Below, piece after piece: positions 31,142 through 45,700 of a stretch of 64,000 nucleotides of DNA (the first letter of the stretch is position 1; every line of letters starts with the position of its first letter). The notes under the pieces were generated by a model that did not search any database, was not told the DNA's origin, and saw nothing but the letters and a program-made list of their open reading frames with translations. The stretch is from Clavelina lepadiformis (taxonomy: Eukaryota > Chordata > Ascidiacea > Aplousobranchia > Clavelinidae). The position numbers and the translations under genes are program-made. Where the stretch lies: contig NC_135244.1 of assembly GCF_947623445.1 (NCBI RefSeq), positions 1,736,001-1,800,000 on the forward strand. The letters are read 5' to 3'.

Positions 31142-31679
31142 TACTTATATCTAATGTAATTACACTTTCAATAAGATATTAACTTAAACCAACATAAGAG
31201 CTAAAAATATTTGCAAAACATAAATGTGTTAATGGCAAACATCTCAAGTTGGAACATAGCTAAAGCCACATCCTTTCAGTTGAAGCAGTGAGTAACAACC
31301 ATTCCACCATCAGTGCAATTTTTAAAAAGTTATTTAACACTCAGCCTTAACTGCTCAAATTGCAAACGTCTCAGTTTGCTGTAAAAGCCAATGAAAACAG
31401 GAACCTAAATACCATAGGTAAAAAGCAAATAAAAAAATTAACCAGTATTATAAGGCCAGTGTTCAACGCAAGTGCGAAGTTGCAAGGTCAGTGAGTATAT
31501 ACTGTTAAATTGTCAAGTTTCAACAATCATAATGCATGCAAACTCATTCGTATTACCAATTAGTGTTATTTAGTCTCAAGCCAAATGCGAACAACAACCT
31601 TTTCTTTAATAATTCCCTGTTTGTAACTGTTAACTTCGAAACATAGTTTCAAATTTTTTTATTATTGCGTAAAGGAATT

Positions 31680-33800
31680 CATATGCTAGGCTACTTACCT
31701 GAGCAAAATCATTACAATCTTATGCGCAGAACGCATTTAAAAAAGAATCAAAGTGGGTGGACAATTTCCATTGTTAAGTATCGGCGATCGTTAAGATCTT
31801 GACACCCAAAAATATGGCCCCAGTAATTCGGAAAGGGTCTATTGTACGTCTTTACGTAGAGACTTGAAATGTGATAGGGTCAATCGGCGCTATTGCGGCC
31901 ACAGCGCTTTTGCGGCCGGTAAAATTGTTTCTGAAATTACCGAAAAATTTTACAACGAAAATAATTTTTTTTTTAATTAGCCTCATCTAATATTCCTAAT
32001 AAACAACTCCAGCAAATTTCAGGGAGTTACTCCAAGTAAAACGTTTGTTATTACCCTTAGAACGTGACTATCTCAAACTAAGACCAGAACGATATGAAAA
32101 ACAGCAAAAAATTTTTTTTCACTCTGCAGACTAAACTGCTGTTTCTCCCAAAAATGTTGCTCTTTTTTCATTCTTTTTTCGCACACGAGTAACTGTATCC
32201 TTCTTCTGTGTATGTACAAAATTTTAGGTGTCTATGTGTATTTTTTCAATTTTTTTTTTTTTATTTTTCTGTGTTTCATCACAATTACAAAACAACCCCC
32301 TAAATGTGGACAGCATAACGTGATCATTCTAGTTTATCAAATGCTTTGTTTGCACGTGATTATTTGCTTACTTTGGTCTACTTGCGCAATATGGAGTTAC
32401 CAAGTAAGAAATCAAGGAACTCTTACGATCAAGTAACGCTAAATGCAGCTCTTTCAGCTATTTGCTAAAGTGGAAAAGAGGTCCGGTTGAACCGTCATGG
32501 GTAGCTTGTGATTTCTGGGACCATACCAAATGCACCAACCTCAATATCGAGGTTAATGAAATTGAAAACGTGCAGTGGTATTGTGATATGTTTGTGTGAA
32601 AATGGTGCTGATAAAATTTTTCGGTTCTTTTTTCATTAGCATCGACTCTCAAGTGGTATTTTCTTGAATTGTTTCTTGTCGCATGAAATAAACAAATACA
32701 TTATCAGAAAACATGTTGTACCATAAAGTTTTAATATGTAGGCTACACGAGTATAAGCTTGCCGCCTTATTCCTTTGGAATTTTTCTTGTACTCGATGCA
32801 GGCTAAGCGTAATGACTCACTTTTTATTTTGCATTACACTGTAAACATACGATAATCGTTACGGTTAAGTTACGCTTATAGGATATGCGAGGTATACTAA
32901 AAACGTTTAAAACTTGGCCCGTCCATTATATAAACGCAAAAGTAAAATCGAATCGTAGTGGTTGTGCATCGTTTTACACCAACCAAGTTACCTGAATATT
33001 CTTCTCCCTTATTCTTACAATATTTATACATACATATATTTATTATACAGTTATTCGATGAATCAATGAATAAAAACAAATTATTTTGCACTGCTTGTAA
33101 GTCCAATGTTCTTCTTCAGTCTTGCACACAACAAACAGCAATACTGTAAAAGGCTAAATTCTTCATAAAAATACGTCCGCAAAAGCAGGGAAATGCTGAC
33201 GCATTTATGGAGATGTGTGGCCGCATTTGCAAGGAGTGTCCGCAATTACCCGGAAAAAGTAGTCTTGGAAGAAATCGTTTTGCTCCGTTTTTGCATCAAC
33301 AGAAAATAATATAAAATTATAGTAAAAAAGTAGATTAAATTCTGCACAATATGGTGAAAAAATTTTTTCGCTAGCCCCAGGCAAACGTATTTAACATGAG
33401 ATTTAAATCGCAAAGAAAAAATGTGGCCGCAATACCGCCGATAGACCCTATACAGTTACAAGAATCGTGCTTACTACCTGAAAAAAATCCATAAAATTGC
33501 ACCAAAAAATCGAAATTAAAATAGCGATTTTTAGGTCAAATTTGGACACTGGTTACTTTCGTACACTGGCAGACTGGCCGACCCTAGTGGAAAGTGAGGC
33601 ATCTAGACGCACGGGATTTATCAAAGTGCACACCAAAATTCTTTATCGACATGCCAATTCATAATAAATAAACAAAAAAGTTAGGTTTCAGTTCATGCCA
33701 TCACACCAACGTTTGCGTCTTTGCACGCAGTATTTCTCGTCAAGTCGCCGAAAGCTACCGTGCTTTCGCATTCGCTAATCGAGGTGATAGGCCAGGGCTA
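31680..33800 (+). repeat. Dispersed repeat, copy A, split by a DNA transposon
   Basis: 31680-31850 aligns with 62375-62530 (both carry CTACCTACC or CTTACCTGAGC, AACGC-TT, AGTCAAAGTGGG-like text). 33560-33790 aligns with 63110-63320 (GTGGAAAGTG-GGCA, GCGTCTTTGC-, CATCAC-CAA). Order and orientation are the same in both places, so the two halves belong to one element or duplicated segment, interrupted here by the TIR element at 31877-33448. Class and true ends unknown. Confidence 0.6.
31877..33448. mobile_element. DNA transposon derivative with 26-bp TIRs, TA target
   Basis: The ends GGGTCAATCGGCGCTATTGC... and, inverted, GGGTCTATCGGCGGTATTGC... share 24 of 26 bases, both continuing GGCCAC. Both are flanked by TA, as in Tc1/mariner-type insertions. 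Sub-terminal GC-rich patches (TTGCGGCC, GTCCGCAA) recur inside both ends. At 1.57 kb it is larger than a typical MITE, but no transposase frame was recognised; the frames at 32212-32436 and 32458-32652 have no DDE features. It is a non-autonomous or decayed element. Confidence 0.75.
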
Positions 33801-34700
33801 GCAGCAAATAGAGATGAGAAATTATCGCCAAGTTTAAGTTATGCAAAAAATTTTCTCATGGTCCAAGGACAAAAGAATGTGATCCCATATCTATTTCTTA
33901 ACTCGACTAACACGGCCATAACTGCAGCATTACTGGGTTGGTTCACACTTCACAACCATGATCATCAGCTTATCTTTGGTTTCTTTCTGTTGGAAAAAAC
34001 TGACTTAATAACAAAATAAATCGCATCAGCCTATGGAGTTTTGACAATGAAATCTCGAAATGGTACCGATCATAACCCAAGCAGCAACAAAACCCATATT
34101 CCATTAAAAGTAAGCCGCTAGAAAGATGCACAAGAAAGTTGTTGTAAAAACTTTAACAGTCACTTCAGGGTTTTTTGGTCACTGCACCTGCTTTTTTGCC
34201 GCTTATGCTCATTCATTCTAGATTATGTTTCTTTTCAGCATAGACATCTGAAATATGTGAAAACGTTAAAAGGGAAAGGGTTTGAGTCATAAAATACCTA
34301 CATAATATATCAATTTATTGTAGATATAAAAGTTTACCTAAATGAAAAAATACTTTTAAATCGGAAAATTATTAAATCATTTCATATTTTAGGTTAGGAG
34401 ATGTCAATAGACTGAAGTCTACGTTGTAAGAGCAATGAGTAAATTTTCTTTTCAATGGCTAACTTCTGATTAACACACAGCGAAGGCAACAGTAGTTTTA
34501 TAATGTAGACAAGTCTTGTAGTTGTTATTATTTTTCTTATTGTTTATTTTTATTTTCCCATGCCAAGGAAAAGTAACAGCTTTCACTGCTTGGTTTGTAC
34601 TATTTACCTGAATTAGACCAAATTTTTGATTTCGAAAATGGTGTACTGAATCAAATGATGATCAATACATTCTTTTCCGTAACATAAATGGTCTGGTAAA
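33801..34700. other. Unassigned AT-rich sequence before the LINE
   Basis: No exon, frame or repeat end was recognised in this stretch. It may include the 5' untranslated part of the LINE or older repeat debris. Confidence 0.35.
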
Positions 34701-36290
34701 AACTACTGGTACCAGTAACATTTTCACAACTATAATTATTAATATAAGATCACTGGCAAACCCAGACCACTTTAAAAATTTAGAAGCACTTGTAGGAAAT
34801 TCCAGCATACCACCTAGTAGCCTATAACATCAGTAAATGCAATTTGGCTTACCAAAAAACAAACTAGAGAACTCCAAAGTCTTGATGATTATGTTTTCGA
34901 TTCAAATCCCAGAATTGATTCTATTGGTGGTGCTGTGAGCCTATATATCAAAAAACGTGGTCTTTTATCTAACAAGGCATGACCTAACCCTCATGCATGA
35001 AAAGGTTAATGAGTCGGAGTCACTCTTGATCGACATTAAAATAAATTGTCAAACAGTAACATTTGGCACCCCATGCAGGGCCCCAAAGCAAGATTCTGAA
35101 TCAAACACTGAAATACTACCCCACAAGAAATCAAAAATAATTAATAAAATGGCCCGAAAACTAAACTGCCGGATTGATGGAATACCAGCAAAAGTACTAA
35201 AAAACACCCCTGATATTATTTTATTTAAATTATCTCACGTGTTTAATTTGTCCTTGTCCACGGGAATATTCCTTGAGTCCCTCAAAAAAAATAATTTCTG
35301 TACATAAAAAGATGAACTCACACCAATGCAGCAATTATAGACCAATAAGTCTCTTATCTCCATTCTCGAAAATTCTGGAGAGCTTAATGAATACAAGGGT
35401 ACTTAGTTTTCTAAACAGAAGCAATTCTTTTCTTTGAAAACCAATTTGGGTTCCGCAAAGGCCATACCACTTGCCATGCAGCCTCTTTATTAAGTATGAA
35501 AATCAAAGATGCTTTTAAAAACGGCAACTCAGTGGTGGGAGTGTTCTTGGACATTTCCAAAGCATTTGACACAATTAACCATGATATTATGAAATTATAT
35601 CACTGCAGGATTAGAAAAATCGAAAATAGTTTATAATTGGTTTAAAAGCTATCTTTCTGATTGTAACCAAGTAATAGATTTTAATGGATCCTCATCTAAC
35701 TCAACTAGCAAAAAGCAACATGGAGTTCAACAAGGATCGATTCTTGGACCTTTACTTTTCCTTATTTTTGTAAAAAACTTTAAAAATTGTCTGACAAAAC
35801 CGATGCAATTATGTTTGCTGATGACACTGATCTAGTTAAACAAAGCAAAGGTATCATTAAATGAGCAAAAGAAGTTGAAGAGGAATTTGTTGCCGTCCAA
35901 AAATGGTTTATTAGCAATAAGCTATCTCTGAATTTGGCCAAAACCAATTTCATGATCTTTGAAACCAAACCTAGCTATGAATCTGACTCTACTAAACTCC
36001 ACTAGGAAGGAAAACACTTTGAGGGCGTAAAAAAACACTAATTTCTTAGGTTTGCATTTGCAAGAAAATCTTTCTTGGAAATCCACATGAACACCCTGCT
36101 GCAAAAACTACGAATGAATCCCAGCATAGTCAGAAAAATAAAACCCTATTTAAACAAAGACAACCTAACCACTCTTCAATGGAAAGTTACACTCGATATT
36201 GCATACATGTGCGGAAGCATGGTCAGAAATCTTTAATGAACAAGTTACAAAAACTCTATACTGTATAAAATTTGACAGGAAGCAGGTAGA
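34700..36290 (+). mobile_element. Decayed non-LTR retrotransposon (LINE) with EN and RT remnants
   Basis: Around 34790-35090 there are pieces of an apurinic endonuclease-like region (VFDSNPRIDSIGGG, SLYIKK, ESLLIDIKI). From 35130 on there are reverse-transcriptase pieces: NYRPISLLSPFSKILE, NQFGFRKGHTT, VVGVFLDISKAFDTINHD, HGVQQGSILGPLLF and FADDTDLVKQ, ending in a YMxxxAEAWSEIFNE-like tail near 36240. These are in order but spread over several frames. The spacing between endonuclease and RT is too short for a full LINE, so an internal deletion is likely. The PISLL, DISKAFDT and FADD motifs place it in the Jockey/CR1/L2-like part of the LINE tree. It is dead. Confidence 0.88.
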
Positions 36291-37504
36291 TTAGTATACT
36301 GTTGTCAATTGAGAGTTTGTTTAGCCTAAACATGTGTACTTTGATCCATAAATTTAAGCAACGAAATTTACCCTCTTGCCAGCTACTCGACTAACTTACC
36401 TTTATCTTCGTGTTTATGCACTTTTAAATTTACTCTTATTTTTAAATCACTGTAATCAAATCGTATTCATGTGCACTTATACACCTTTTTAATTTTACCA
36501 TTTTTTGTAATCACGATAATCAGATCTTACTTATAAACACTTATTTACATTCACATTCTCAGAAGTTTATTAACTTGCACTTTTTTTCTCCCTTTTGATC
36601 ACATTGCTGTGAGTGTGCTTTTTTACACAAATATTTTTGCTGTCTATTGCACTATGTGAAATTATGACATAGGCCTAATTGCATTTGTGTAAGTGCTAGC
36701 CTACTTTACACACCCACACTACCTCGTTTGCAGTTTCTATCAAAATTAGTATTATTGCTCTCTCTCTCTTGCAGTTGCATCATATGTCATTCTACATCTA
36801 AGCTTATTTTTTCTTTTTGTCCATTATTCTCTAAATAACCGCTGCTATAAAATCAAAGTCCAGAAATCTCTCCTGCGTTGTAAATAACGTTTTTCAGAAC
36901 ACAAACAGAAAGACTTTGGATTGAAAAGTGACTCATTCACACCCCGGGCAAAAAAATACCCAACCATGAAAAATGGATTTCAAGATCGCTTGCTCCAGGA
37001 TCCAACCGGGCATTAAATACTTTCATCTCCTCCTGGCACTTACATCACTGTCGATTGACGCATATTCAAACAAGCTGACCATCTTCCTCTGACAAACGAC
37101 CCGTGTAAAAGATTCTTCAAAGGAAAGACAGGTCGGCTCCATCTTGACGGTGACACAACGCTTATGTCCCGCCAAACTATCAGCGTAACTTCTGTTTTAT
37201 ATTAAATGTGTTTTAATTGCGTGTTTTTTAATTTGGGCTTGGTAGCCGTGCTGACACTAACAATTTTTTTGCTCTCTCATATTGGTCCGTAATACACGTT
37301 TTAGCCCTCGTTTCACATTTAAAACCATGTTATGCAGACGAGCACGTTGTGTGTTTTAGCAATAGGTTGTTGACAAAACGATTTCAACGTGGTAGGTAGC
37401 CGCCATCAAAAAACATCATAAAAAACTCCGTCCCAAGCAAAAGCCTAATTTCTGGCAGCAATAGCAGTTATGTTAGATTTTGGTAACATACCTTAGACTG
37501 TAGG
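36291..37504. other. Intergenic, no gene recognised
   Basis: AT-rich at first (36300-36880). A somewhat more balanced stretch follows at 36880-37200, with no frame longer than a few dozen codons. The latter could be a repeat fragment; no ends or protein homology were seen. Confidence 0.35.
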
Positions 37505-37512
37505 CCTATAGC

Positions 37513-37917
37513 CAGGCTTGTCCATGGGACATTTTTTTCTGTCCCATCCCATCCCATCCCATAGCAATTTATGCCTGTCCCATCCCATCCCATCCCATGC
37601 CATTCCATCAAAATACAATTCAATAAATGTTATTAAATTTATGGAAATTTAAGTCTAATGTCTATTAGAATTGACTACATGTACAAAGAGAGATACAAAA
37701 CGACAAAATTTATTGACTTTGTTAACTTTAAAGTTCAGAAAAGTTGTCTATCTATGACAATTTATTATCATTGGTACTCATATTCCGAGTCACTGTGCTC
37801 ATTTAGCAAATTTTCAATGACATGGGAATTGCAATTCGTGCTGTCCCATCCCATCCCATCCCATGGGACATTTCTCATGGGATTCCCGTGGGAATCCCAT
37901 TCCCATGGACAAGCCTG
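37513..37917. mobile_element. hAT-type MITE with exact 8-bp target duplication
   Basis: Terminal inverted repeats CAGGCTTGTCCATGGGA at the left and its complement at the right. Identical 8-base duplications CCTATAGC flank it at 37505-37512 and 37918-37925. The 8-bp duplication and CAG-start ends are diagnostic of the hAT superfamily. Just inside both ends are runs of the pentamer CCCAT (TCCCATCCCATCCCATCC), three clusters in all, which could be sub-terminal transposase-binding arrays. Length 405 bp, no transposase. The perfect duplication suggests a fairly young insertion. Confidence 0.93.
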
Positions 37918-37925
37918 CCTATAGC

Positions 37926-38491
37926 TGAATTGCACACTGACAAATTGTGTTTTTGAAAAATTGATGACACATTGTTGTTCATTGGGAGATGGAATTTACC
38001 TTGAAAGACCTTAGCCTTAATCTGAACGGATAAATACCATGTATTATATACTATACCATGCCAATCAAAACAAAAGTCGATCTTTTTGTTTGATTTATTT
38101 CGAATAGTTATAACGAATGAATTTTGTTTACAAAAATATGACGAAGCTAGTAAGAACTTTAAAAGAGCGAAAGCATATCAAAGTCAACTTTTCAAATCCG
38201 ATTTTTTTCCGTCAGGAGTTTAAAACCGGGCGATCATAAATGACGCTGAATGCTTAACACAAGAAAGAAATTTTTTGTGATTGCAGAAAACTAATGTTTA
38301 ATATATTGCAATATGTAGAGGTTATAACACTTTATCATGTTTTCTTATAACTTATTATTTATTTTTTCTCAATTTAATAATCGTTTTGCGCCAATGATAT
38401 AACTCTAAACCAGTGCTTTAAAAATCGATGAGAAGTTATTTTTTTATTAATTTAAGCTTAAGCTTCAATGTTCGTTAAAGAAGTTTTAGCC
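37926..38491. other. 3' flank of unidentified minus-strand gene
   Basis: AT-rich. On the minus strand an AATAAA-like signal occurs within about 60 bases below the stop codon at 38492, consistent with a transcript end. Nothing else recognised. Confidence 0.35.
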
Positions 38492-38873
38492 TCATTTTCC
38501 AGTTCCACTTGAAACAAAAGTTGGGTTAAATCGATTTGATTTAGCGTCGTTAATATACCAAATGTCTGCGTATGGGTTCACAGTAGATCTTCGTCTGGTT
38601 CTCCATTCCCCTAAATCGAGACATTTTTTCAGTTTTACTGGGATTACTTTTTTATAAGTTAGCATATGAGCCAAATAATAAGGTTACTTTAAGAAACAAA
38701 TTTAAATTAAAAATCTCCATTAGCTAATTACAAGTAGCCCCCAGTACACCTTCGGCATTAGACGCTGTTCGGTTCAAAAAAAATCTAGTGGTGCTTACCG
38801 AATCCGGGTGGCGCTTCATTATCCGGCTCTGGATTTGTACAGCATCCCAAGTATTTACAAAGACGGACAACAG
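38492..38873 (-). CDS. Two 3' exons of an unidentified gene (partial)
   Basis: Exon 38873-38799 (75 nt, CTATAG acceptor, GTAAGC donor, phase 1 to 1) joins exon 38646-38492 (155 nt, ending in TGA). They give a 75-residue C-terminus: AVVRLCKYLGCCTNPEPDNE, then APPGFVIPVKLKKCLDLGEW, then RTRRRSTVNPYADIWYINDA, ending SGTGK. It is Cys- and Arg-rich, without a transmembrane segment. The splice sites, phase agreement and a nearby polyadenylation-like signal argue for a real gene, perhaps the cytoplasmic tail of a membrane protein. The family is not recognised. Upstream exons on the minus strand were sought in 38900-41200 and not found with confidence (a candidate near 39058-39092 does not fit in phase). 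Confidence 0.4.
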
Positions 38874-41234
38874 CTATAGAAATAGATAGAAAAATGTAAC
38901 ATGACCTTAATTTTGAAAGCATTGATTTACTGGACATGTGATGCAATTATTTAAACCCACAATAGAACGCAAAGCATTAAACATTTCAAAATAACTGAAT
39001 TCTTCATGAAAAATAATTGAAAATTACAAAAAAATAAAATTCATTGAAACCAACCTTCAACAATGCGTCAGGACATATCGAAGTGAACTTTGATTTTTCC
39101 TTTTTAATTTACAAAGAGAAATAAAAGATGATACACCTTTAAAAAACAAAATACATGCCTTTAAAACCGTGAAGAAATATTGTACGGAAATAGCTGCATT
39201 CATATGAAAGCAGATCACTAAAAAATGTAGCTTAAATCATCTTAAACAGAAAGTTTTCTTGCTCTTCGTGCTTTATTATATATACTTGCATAGGACTACA
39301 CTTTAAATAAGTTATGATTTTTTGTTTATTTTTCTAGTTGACTTTCTTATATTCATCTGTTGATCTGCCATTTTGCTGTAAGCTCACTTGTTTGCGAGAT
39401 ACGTCAAACAGTGCAATTCTATGCAAAATATATCCATAACTGGTCGGAGGAATAAAACCCTATTATTGGACGAAGGGCAATAAACGCTATAAATGACGAA
39501 TGAAGTCCAAACAAAAGATTTTTTCTCGCCTTTATTCGGTTTCGCTTCTCCGTACAACGCTCATTCTGTCGTCACTTCGCGAATCAATTGTTTATTTGGT
39601 CGCATTTTAGTGCGTAGACAAGCCCCATGGAATGCCGCGAGCTGACAGGGCTTATAAAAACCTATTTGTTGCCTTAAAAACAATAGACTCTACCATGAGT
39701 GGACCTAATTGATGGACTCATTTGACCACATCCGTAATCCCACGTTATGTTTGGTTTTGTGGAATTCTTAAAGTAAGTGTTTTGTGATTTCTACCTGAGC
39801 TTTATTGACTTCAGCCGCAAAGAGATTGACGCTGGAAGTGCTTTACCTAAAAATAGTTTCACTGTATGAAACAGACCGTATGTCAGTTGATACAGTGCTT
39901 GTCAGTCGTTTTAACTGGCAGCCTACTTTTGCTGATAATTATTGGCTGCCCACTAAAGCTATAAACCTTTGAGTCAAATGATAATAAAAGGATCAAAATG
40001 TATATACGTGACATATATTCAAACTGCTGCTTAGTAAATGCAAAAGCGCTAACAAATCCTGGAAGTTTGCAAAACTTATGTGCCAAACGTGATCAGACTT
40101 TAGACACTTATATTATGAGTGCAAGTGAGAAAATTTCGCCTGTGACGACATTTACACGACGATAAAACATGAAACCGACATGTTAAAGTCATATTTTCTT
40201 TCATAGCGGAATTTCATTTGACGATTTTATCAAATGTTAATGCGTTGATCGGGCGCTTTTTCCGCAGTACCACACAACCTTGTAAGATAATCCGTACAAT
40301 AAGCTCGCTGACGCCACTACTTGACTAACACTTGTATGTGTAACATTTCGCGCGGACGCGCTGTTTTCTTAGAAAAGCTGTGGCTCTTGTTGTATTTCAT
40401 AGATAACTCAAGATTGTTTAGAGTTTAAAGTGTTGAACTTTAACAACAAACAAAAGTTTTCAATACGGAAAAAGATTGCTCACTCGCATCGGTTTAACGT
40501 CAGTTTTGCGGTTAATTAAATCTCAATAAATCCCTAACAAATCACTCTCAGCTGTCAACCGGCTTGCTATTCAGCGTTGCTGGATTGTCCAACGTCGCCA
40601 TTGGTTGGCATTACTTATGCTTATTCATGATATTTTTTAGGCTTTGAGCGTATTTTAGTATAGCTTAACTTTGTTAGTGTATCAGCCTTCCCATGCCAGA
40701 CACTAACATTTGAAAAACAAACAGACTAGCTCAGCAAAGTGACAACTTCAAATCACTTAACTCATTCAATGTAGGTCCAACAATGACAAACTACATATGC
40801 CAGATATTTTTATTGATGTTACTTGTTAGGCTCGCGTAAGACATCTCAAAATGGTTATACTGCATAAACCAGTGAGCATCAACATGATCAGCTCATATGT
40901 TAACGGCCTAGGCCTAAAACTTCATGCAAATCTTTAGCATAATGTTACGTGTTTGCAATTATTTTTACCCGATATTTCCTGCGGAGAAATCATTCTTTCA
41001 GAAACGTTCACTAAATAGTTATATATAACTTGAACTTCTATTTCTTATACCAATATATACCAATTGATACGGTTTTAATCTATTCAAATAGAACAACGAG
41101 AAAGGTTTTACAAAGATAGGATGCCGTGCAAAAAATGGTGTCACAACTCACAACTGGAATAAACAAATCGAGATTTCATTAATATCATATATACGTCATA
41201 ATCCAAATAATGTCACAAATACGACACATCGATG
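38874..41234. other. Unassigned stretch above 38.9 kb
   Basis: May contain upstream exons and promoter of the partial gene at 38492-38873. No long open frame, repeat end or RNA gene was recognised. The frame at 39883-40086 has no features. Confidence 0.35.
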
Positions 41235-42853
<1,619 letters not shown>

Positions 42854-45570
42854 GATTTTACTTAATTCTGATATTCTGTCTATACTATGAGATAATTAAA
42901 TTGCTTGCATGGTTTTACAAAGTTAGATTTTTAAACATCGCTCTTATAGATCGTATATTATTGAAATTTCTTGCTAACGGAACAGATTTGTTTTCATTAT
43001 GATGACGCATCATTGAAGCATCCTGTTTAATTCATTAAGTGCAAACTTTCGCTCAACCTGCATTAACTATTTATATTTACTGCTTGCTTTCGTCTGTGAT
43101 TGTAATAAGCAGTGTAGGTTCTTGGTTTGTGATCTACTTACACTACTTCTCCTGTCTACTTTGCTGTCTGTTCGTTTATAAATGTTTTTACTTCAATTTA
43201 AACGTAGCCTTATTCTTGCTCATGCATTTCAATGAAGGAGTTGGCCACCTGTTTTTCATTTTTCTGAACAACATCCTGTGACTTATGTAACGCACTAACC
43301 AGCTCACATATCGCCAGTGTTTTACAGGAATCTTTTCAATATTTTGCGAGACGACCCATGAACGATTTTGGGTCGGATAAAGTGGGAACTTTCCTTTGGT
43401 TTTGTTTGGCATTTTTCTCTTTATTTTAAACTCGTTCTAAGGGAGGTTCAGCACACATCATATTGCGAAACTCTGTAGATGAGTTTATAGTTTTCTTAAG
43501 TTTAAATTTTCAACAAACTTGTTTTTGTATTGGTTATGCCCCATTTTTAATATGCTAGTAAAAGGTGTTATACAACCTATAGCATAGTTTGGAATACAGT
43601 ATATGGATGCGATTTCGTGGGTAAAGTGCAAGTTTTCTTACGTAATCTTTAGCTCAGAAAGAATTCAAAAAACTTGTATTTAGTATTAAAACATTTGAGG
43701 GCCGGTTTCAGTCTATCTAAATTTATGCTCAAGATTTGTTCTGCCTTTGCTCTATCTGGCAATATCATCACTCACACCGTGAAAATATTGTATGACATGT
43801 CACATTCTTATGTAATATATCATAAGAATATGAGTAACTTTAATATTATTTTTTGCAGTGTAATAGCTTTTAAATTTTTAATTAGCTCAAATACCAGCAA
43901 CTTCTATAAACATTCTCTTCTTGATGCACGAAATTTCTACTTATAAAGATCTTTAACACTTCTATGAACATTTCCTATAGTCAGACACTGATTTACGACT
44001 GATCATAACTCCACAACTGGCCGGCTGTCGGTTTGTTGTGATTTTAATTTAATAACAGAAACAATGTGCGTCAAGTCACGCTTTCTTGACTCACTGAAAA
44101 GATTTTTGTTTGAAAGATTCAATATTTTTCAATCAAAGCACTAGAACGGATTCTCTTTTACTTTAATTTGTTTCACTTCGCATTGTTTATGTTTATATAC
44201 TTGTATTTTACCTTCTAGTATACCCATAGCAGAGTTATGGTGACATTTCACTAATAAGCCTCCGCATGCTTATCTTCGCCGAAGCGTGAATACCAATTCT
44301 GATAAGTCGAAAGGTGGTCTGAAATATTAAATATTAAAGCACAAAATTAGATTCATTGACTTTTCTTAGCAGTCAAGTCTGCGAGTAGCGATTCAGGTGA
44401 AAACAAGTCAGAAATGCTCAAAGAGCAAACATGAAAGCATAAAATATTTAGCAGGGTCACTTATTAATTATGTCTTACTATTGTTTGTATAAGTTGACGA
44501 TCATTTTTTGCAGTATGAAAGAAATACTTTGAGATTTTACTTCAATAACTAAAGTAATCCACAATGAAAAACAATAAAATTTTACTCGCGTTTGAAACCA
44601 CTTTAAGGGCCCTCGTGTGTCACGAGTTTGTGTTGACCCCGAAATGAAAGCTAAATTATTAAACAAAGTTATTTCGTGGATAGGAAAAAAACAATGGTTT
44701 TTAGGTTTTTTAGAATATAGTCTAAGTTACGAATTTAAATTATTCAATGAATCTGTTTTTGTTTACACTTACGTCAACGGACCATTTGGTCATGATAGAG
44801 CTAGATCTGATGACCTGAATCTTGCGACCTAACATAGGCTGGTCAACGTTTCTACACACGATAGCAAGCTAAACGATAAATGATGGATTTGATGATTAAC
44901 TAACAATTGGTCAAAGGTCAATGTCATTGCAACAACAACAGAGGTTTTTGAAGGTGCTATTATGGAAAAAGACTTTTCAACTTAAATGTGATTGAATTTT
45001 ATAGTTAGTTTGCCGCCAGTTTCTGATACGTTGGAAAATTTGGCGACATTTCTTTACCAAACACAACCTTGTTAAAAGCTTGAAAACCCAGCCGAAACAA
45101 GTGAAAATTTTTTTCATATTATAGCAAAGACAAACCGATGGTAGGGTGTCGAATGGTGGTGGTAGTTGCGACGGTGGGGCATCGCTTTTTGTATCATTTA
45201 TATTGGCATTTGGCAATGTAAGAAATAATTGCAAGAAAAGGATTTGTAATTAAATCAACACACCAGTATACCTTAAACTTTTAACGTATCTGTAATAAAA
45301 CCACAACATTTATTGCTACTGGATTTAGATAAAAATACATTATGTAACATATACACATCGTCTGACCATAGAAGTTCTATATCTTATTTTGACCCTGTTT
45401 ATAATAACAGTGTCAACGTACTGTAGTTTACAAAAGGAAAATCTACGTACTGTTTTAAGACTAAGTTTTAAAGCAGTTTGGATTAATAGGTCAGTATTCC
45501 ATCACCTACTTAAAATATAACTTTAACTTGCTGCTTATATTGACCTATCGACAAGTTTAATGACGTAACA
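42854..45570. other. Intergenic, no gene recognised
   Basis: Includes the presumed promoter of the fibrinogen-related gene. Frames at 43039-43281, 43674-43946 and 44617-44832 are AT-rich and lack splice context or domains. Confidence 0.4.
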
Positions 45571-45700
45571 CTACTTGACATTGCCAACCTTAAGATACGT
45601 CACAACGGACTGGAACTTAGCCGTAGTAATTTCAATGGACTTGTTCAGCCAGACCTCCTCTCCCAACGGCCGCATATTTACACAATCATCTTCTTCGTAG
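45571..45700 (-). CDS. Possible terminal exon of an unidentified gene
   Basis: Bounded by a CTTTTCAG acceptor and a TAG stop, this 130-nt block encodes about 42 residues: YEEDDCVNMRPLGEEVWLNK, then SIEITTAKFQSVVTYLKVGN, ending VK. It is more GC-rich than its surroundings and codon-like. The family is not recognised, and no upstream exon with matching phase was found between 45700 and 48100. It may be a chance frame, but the composition contrast and clean acceptor make a real exon plausible. Confidence 0.35.

Noticed and set aside
39058-39092. Possible short exon (FTSICPDALLK) upstream of the partial gene
   Set aside because: It ends in phase 0 whereas the next exon needs phase 1, and the alternative reading leads to a stop.
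44617-44832. Plus-strand frame with a chemokine-like piece (VCVDPEMKAKLLNKVISW)
   Set aside because: The resemblance is limited to one Cys and a helix-like stretch; no CXC or CC motif, signal peptide or flanking exon was found, and the rest of the frame is AT-rich noise.
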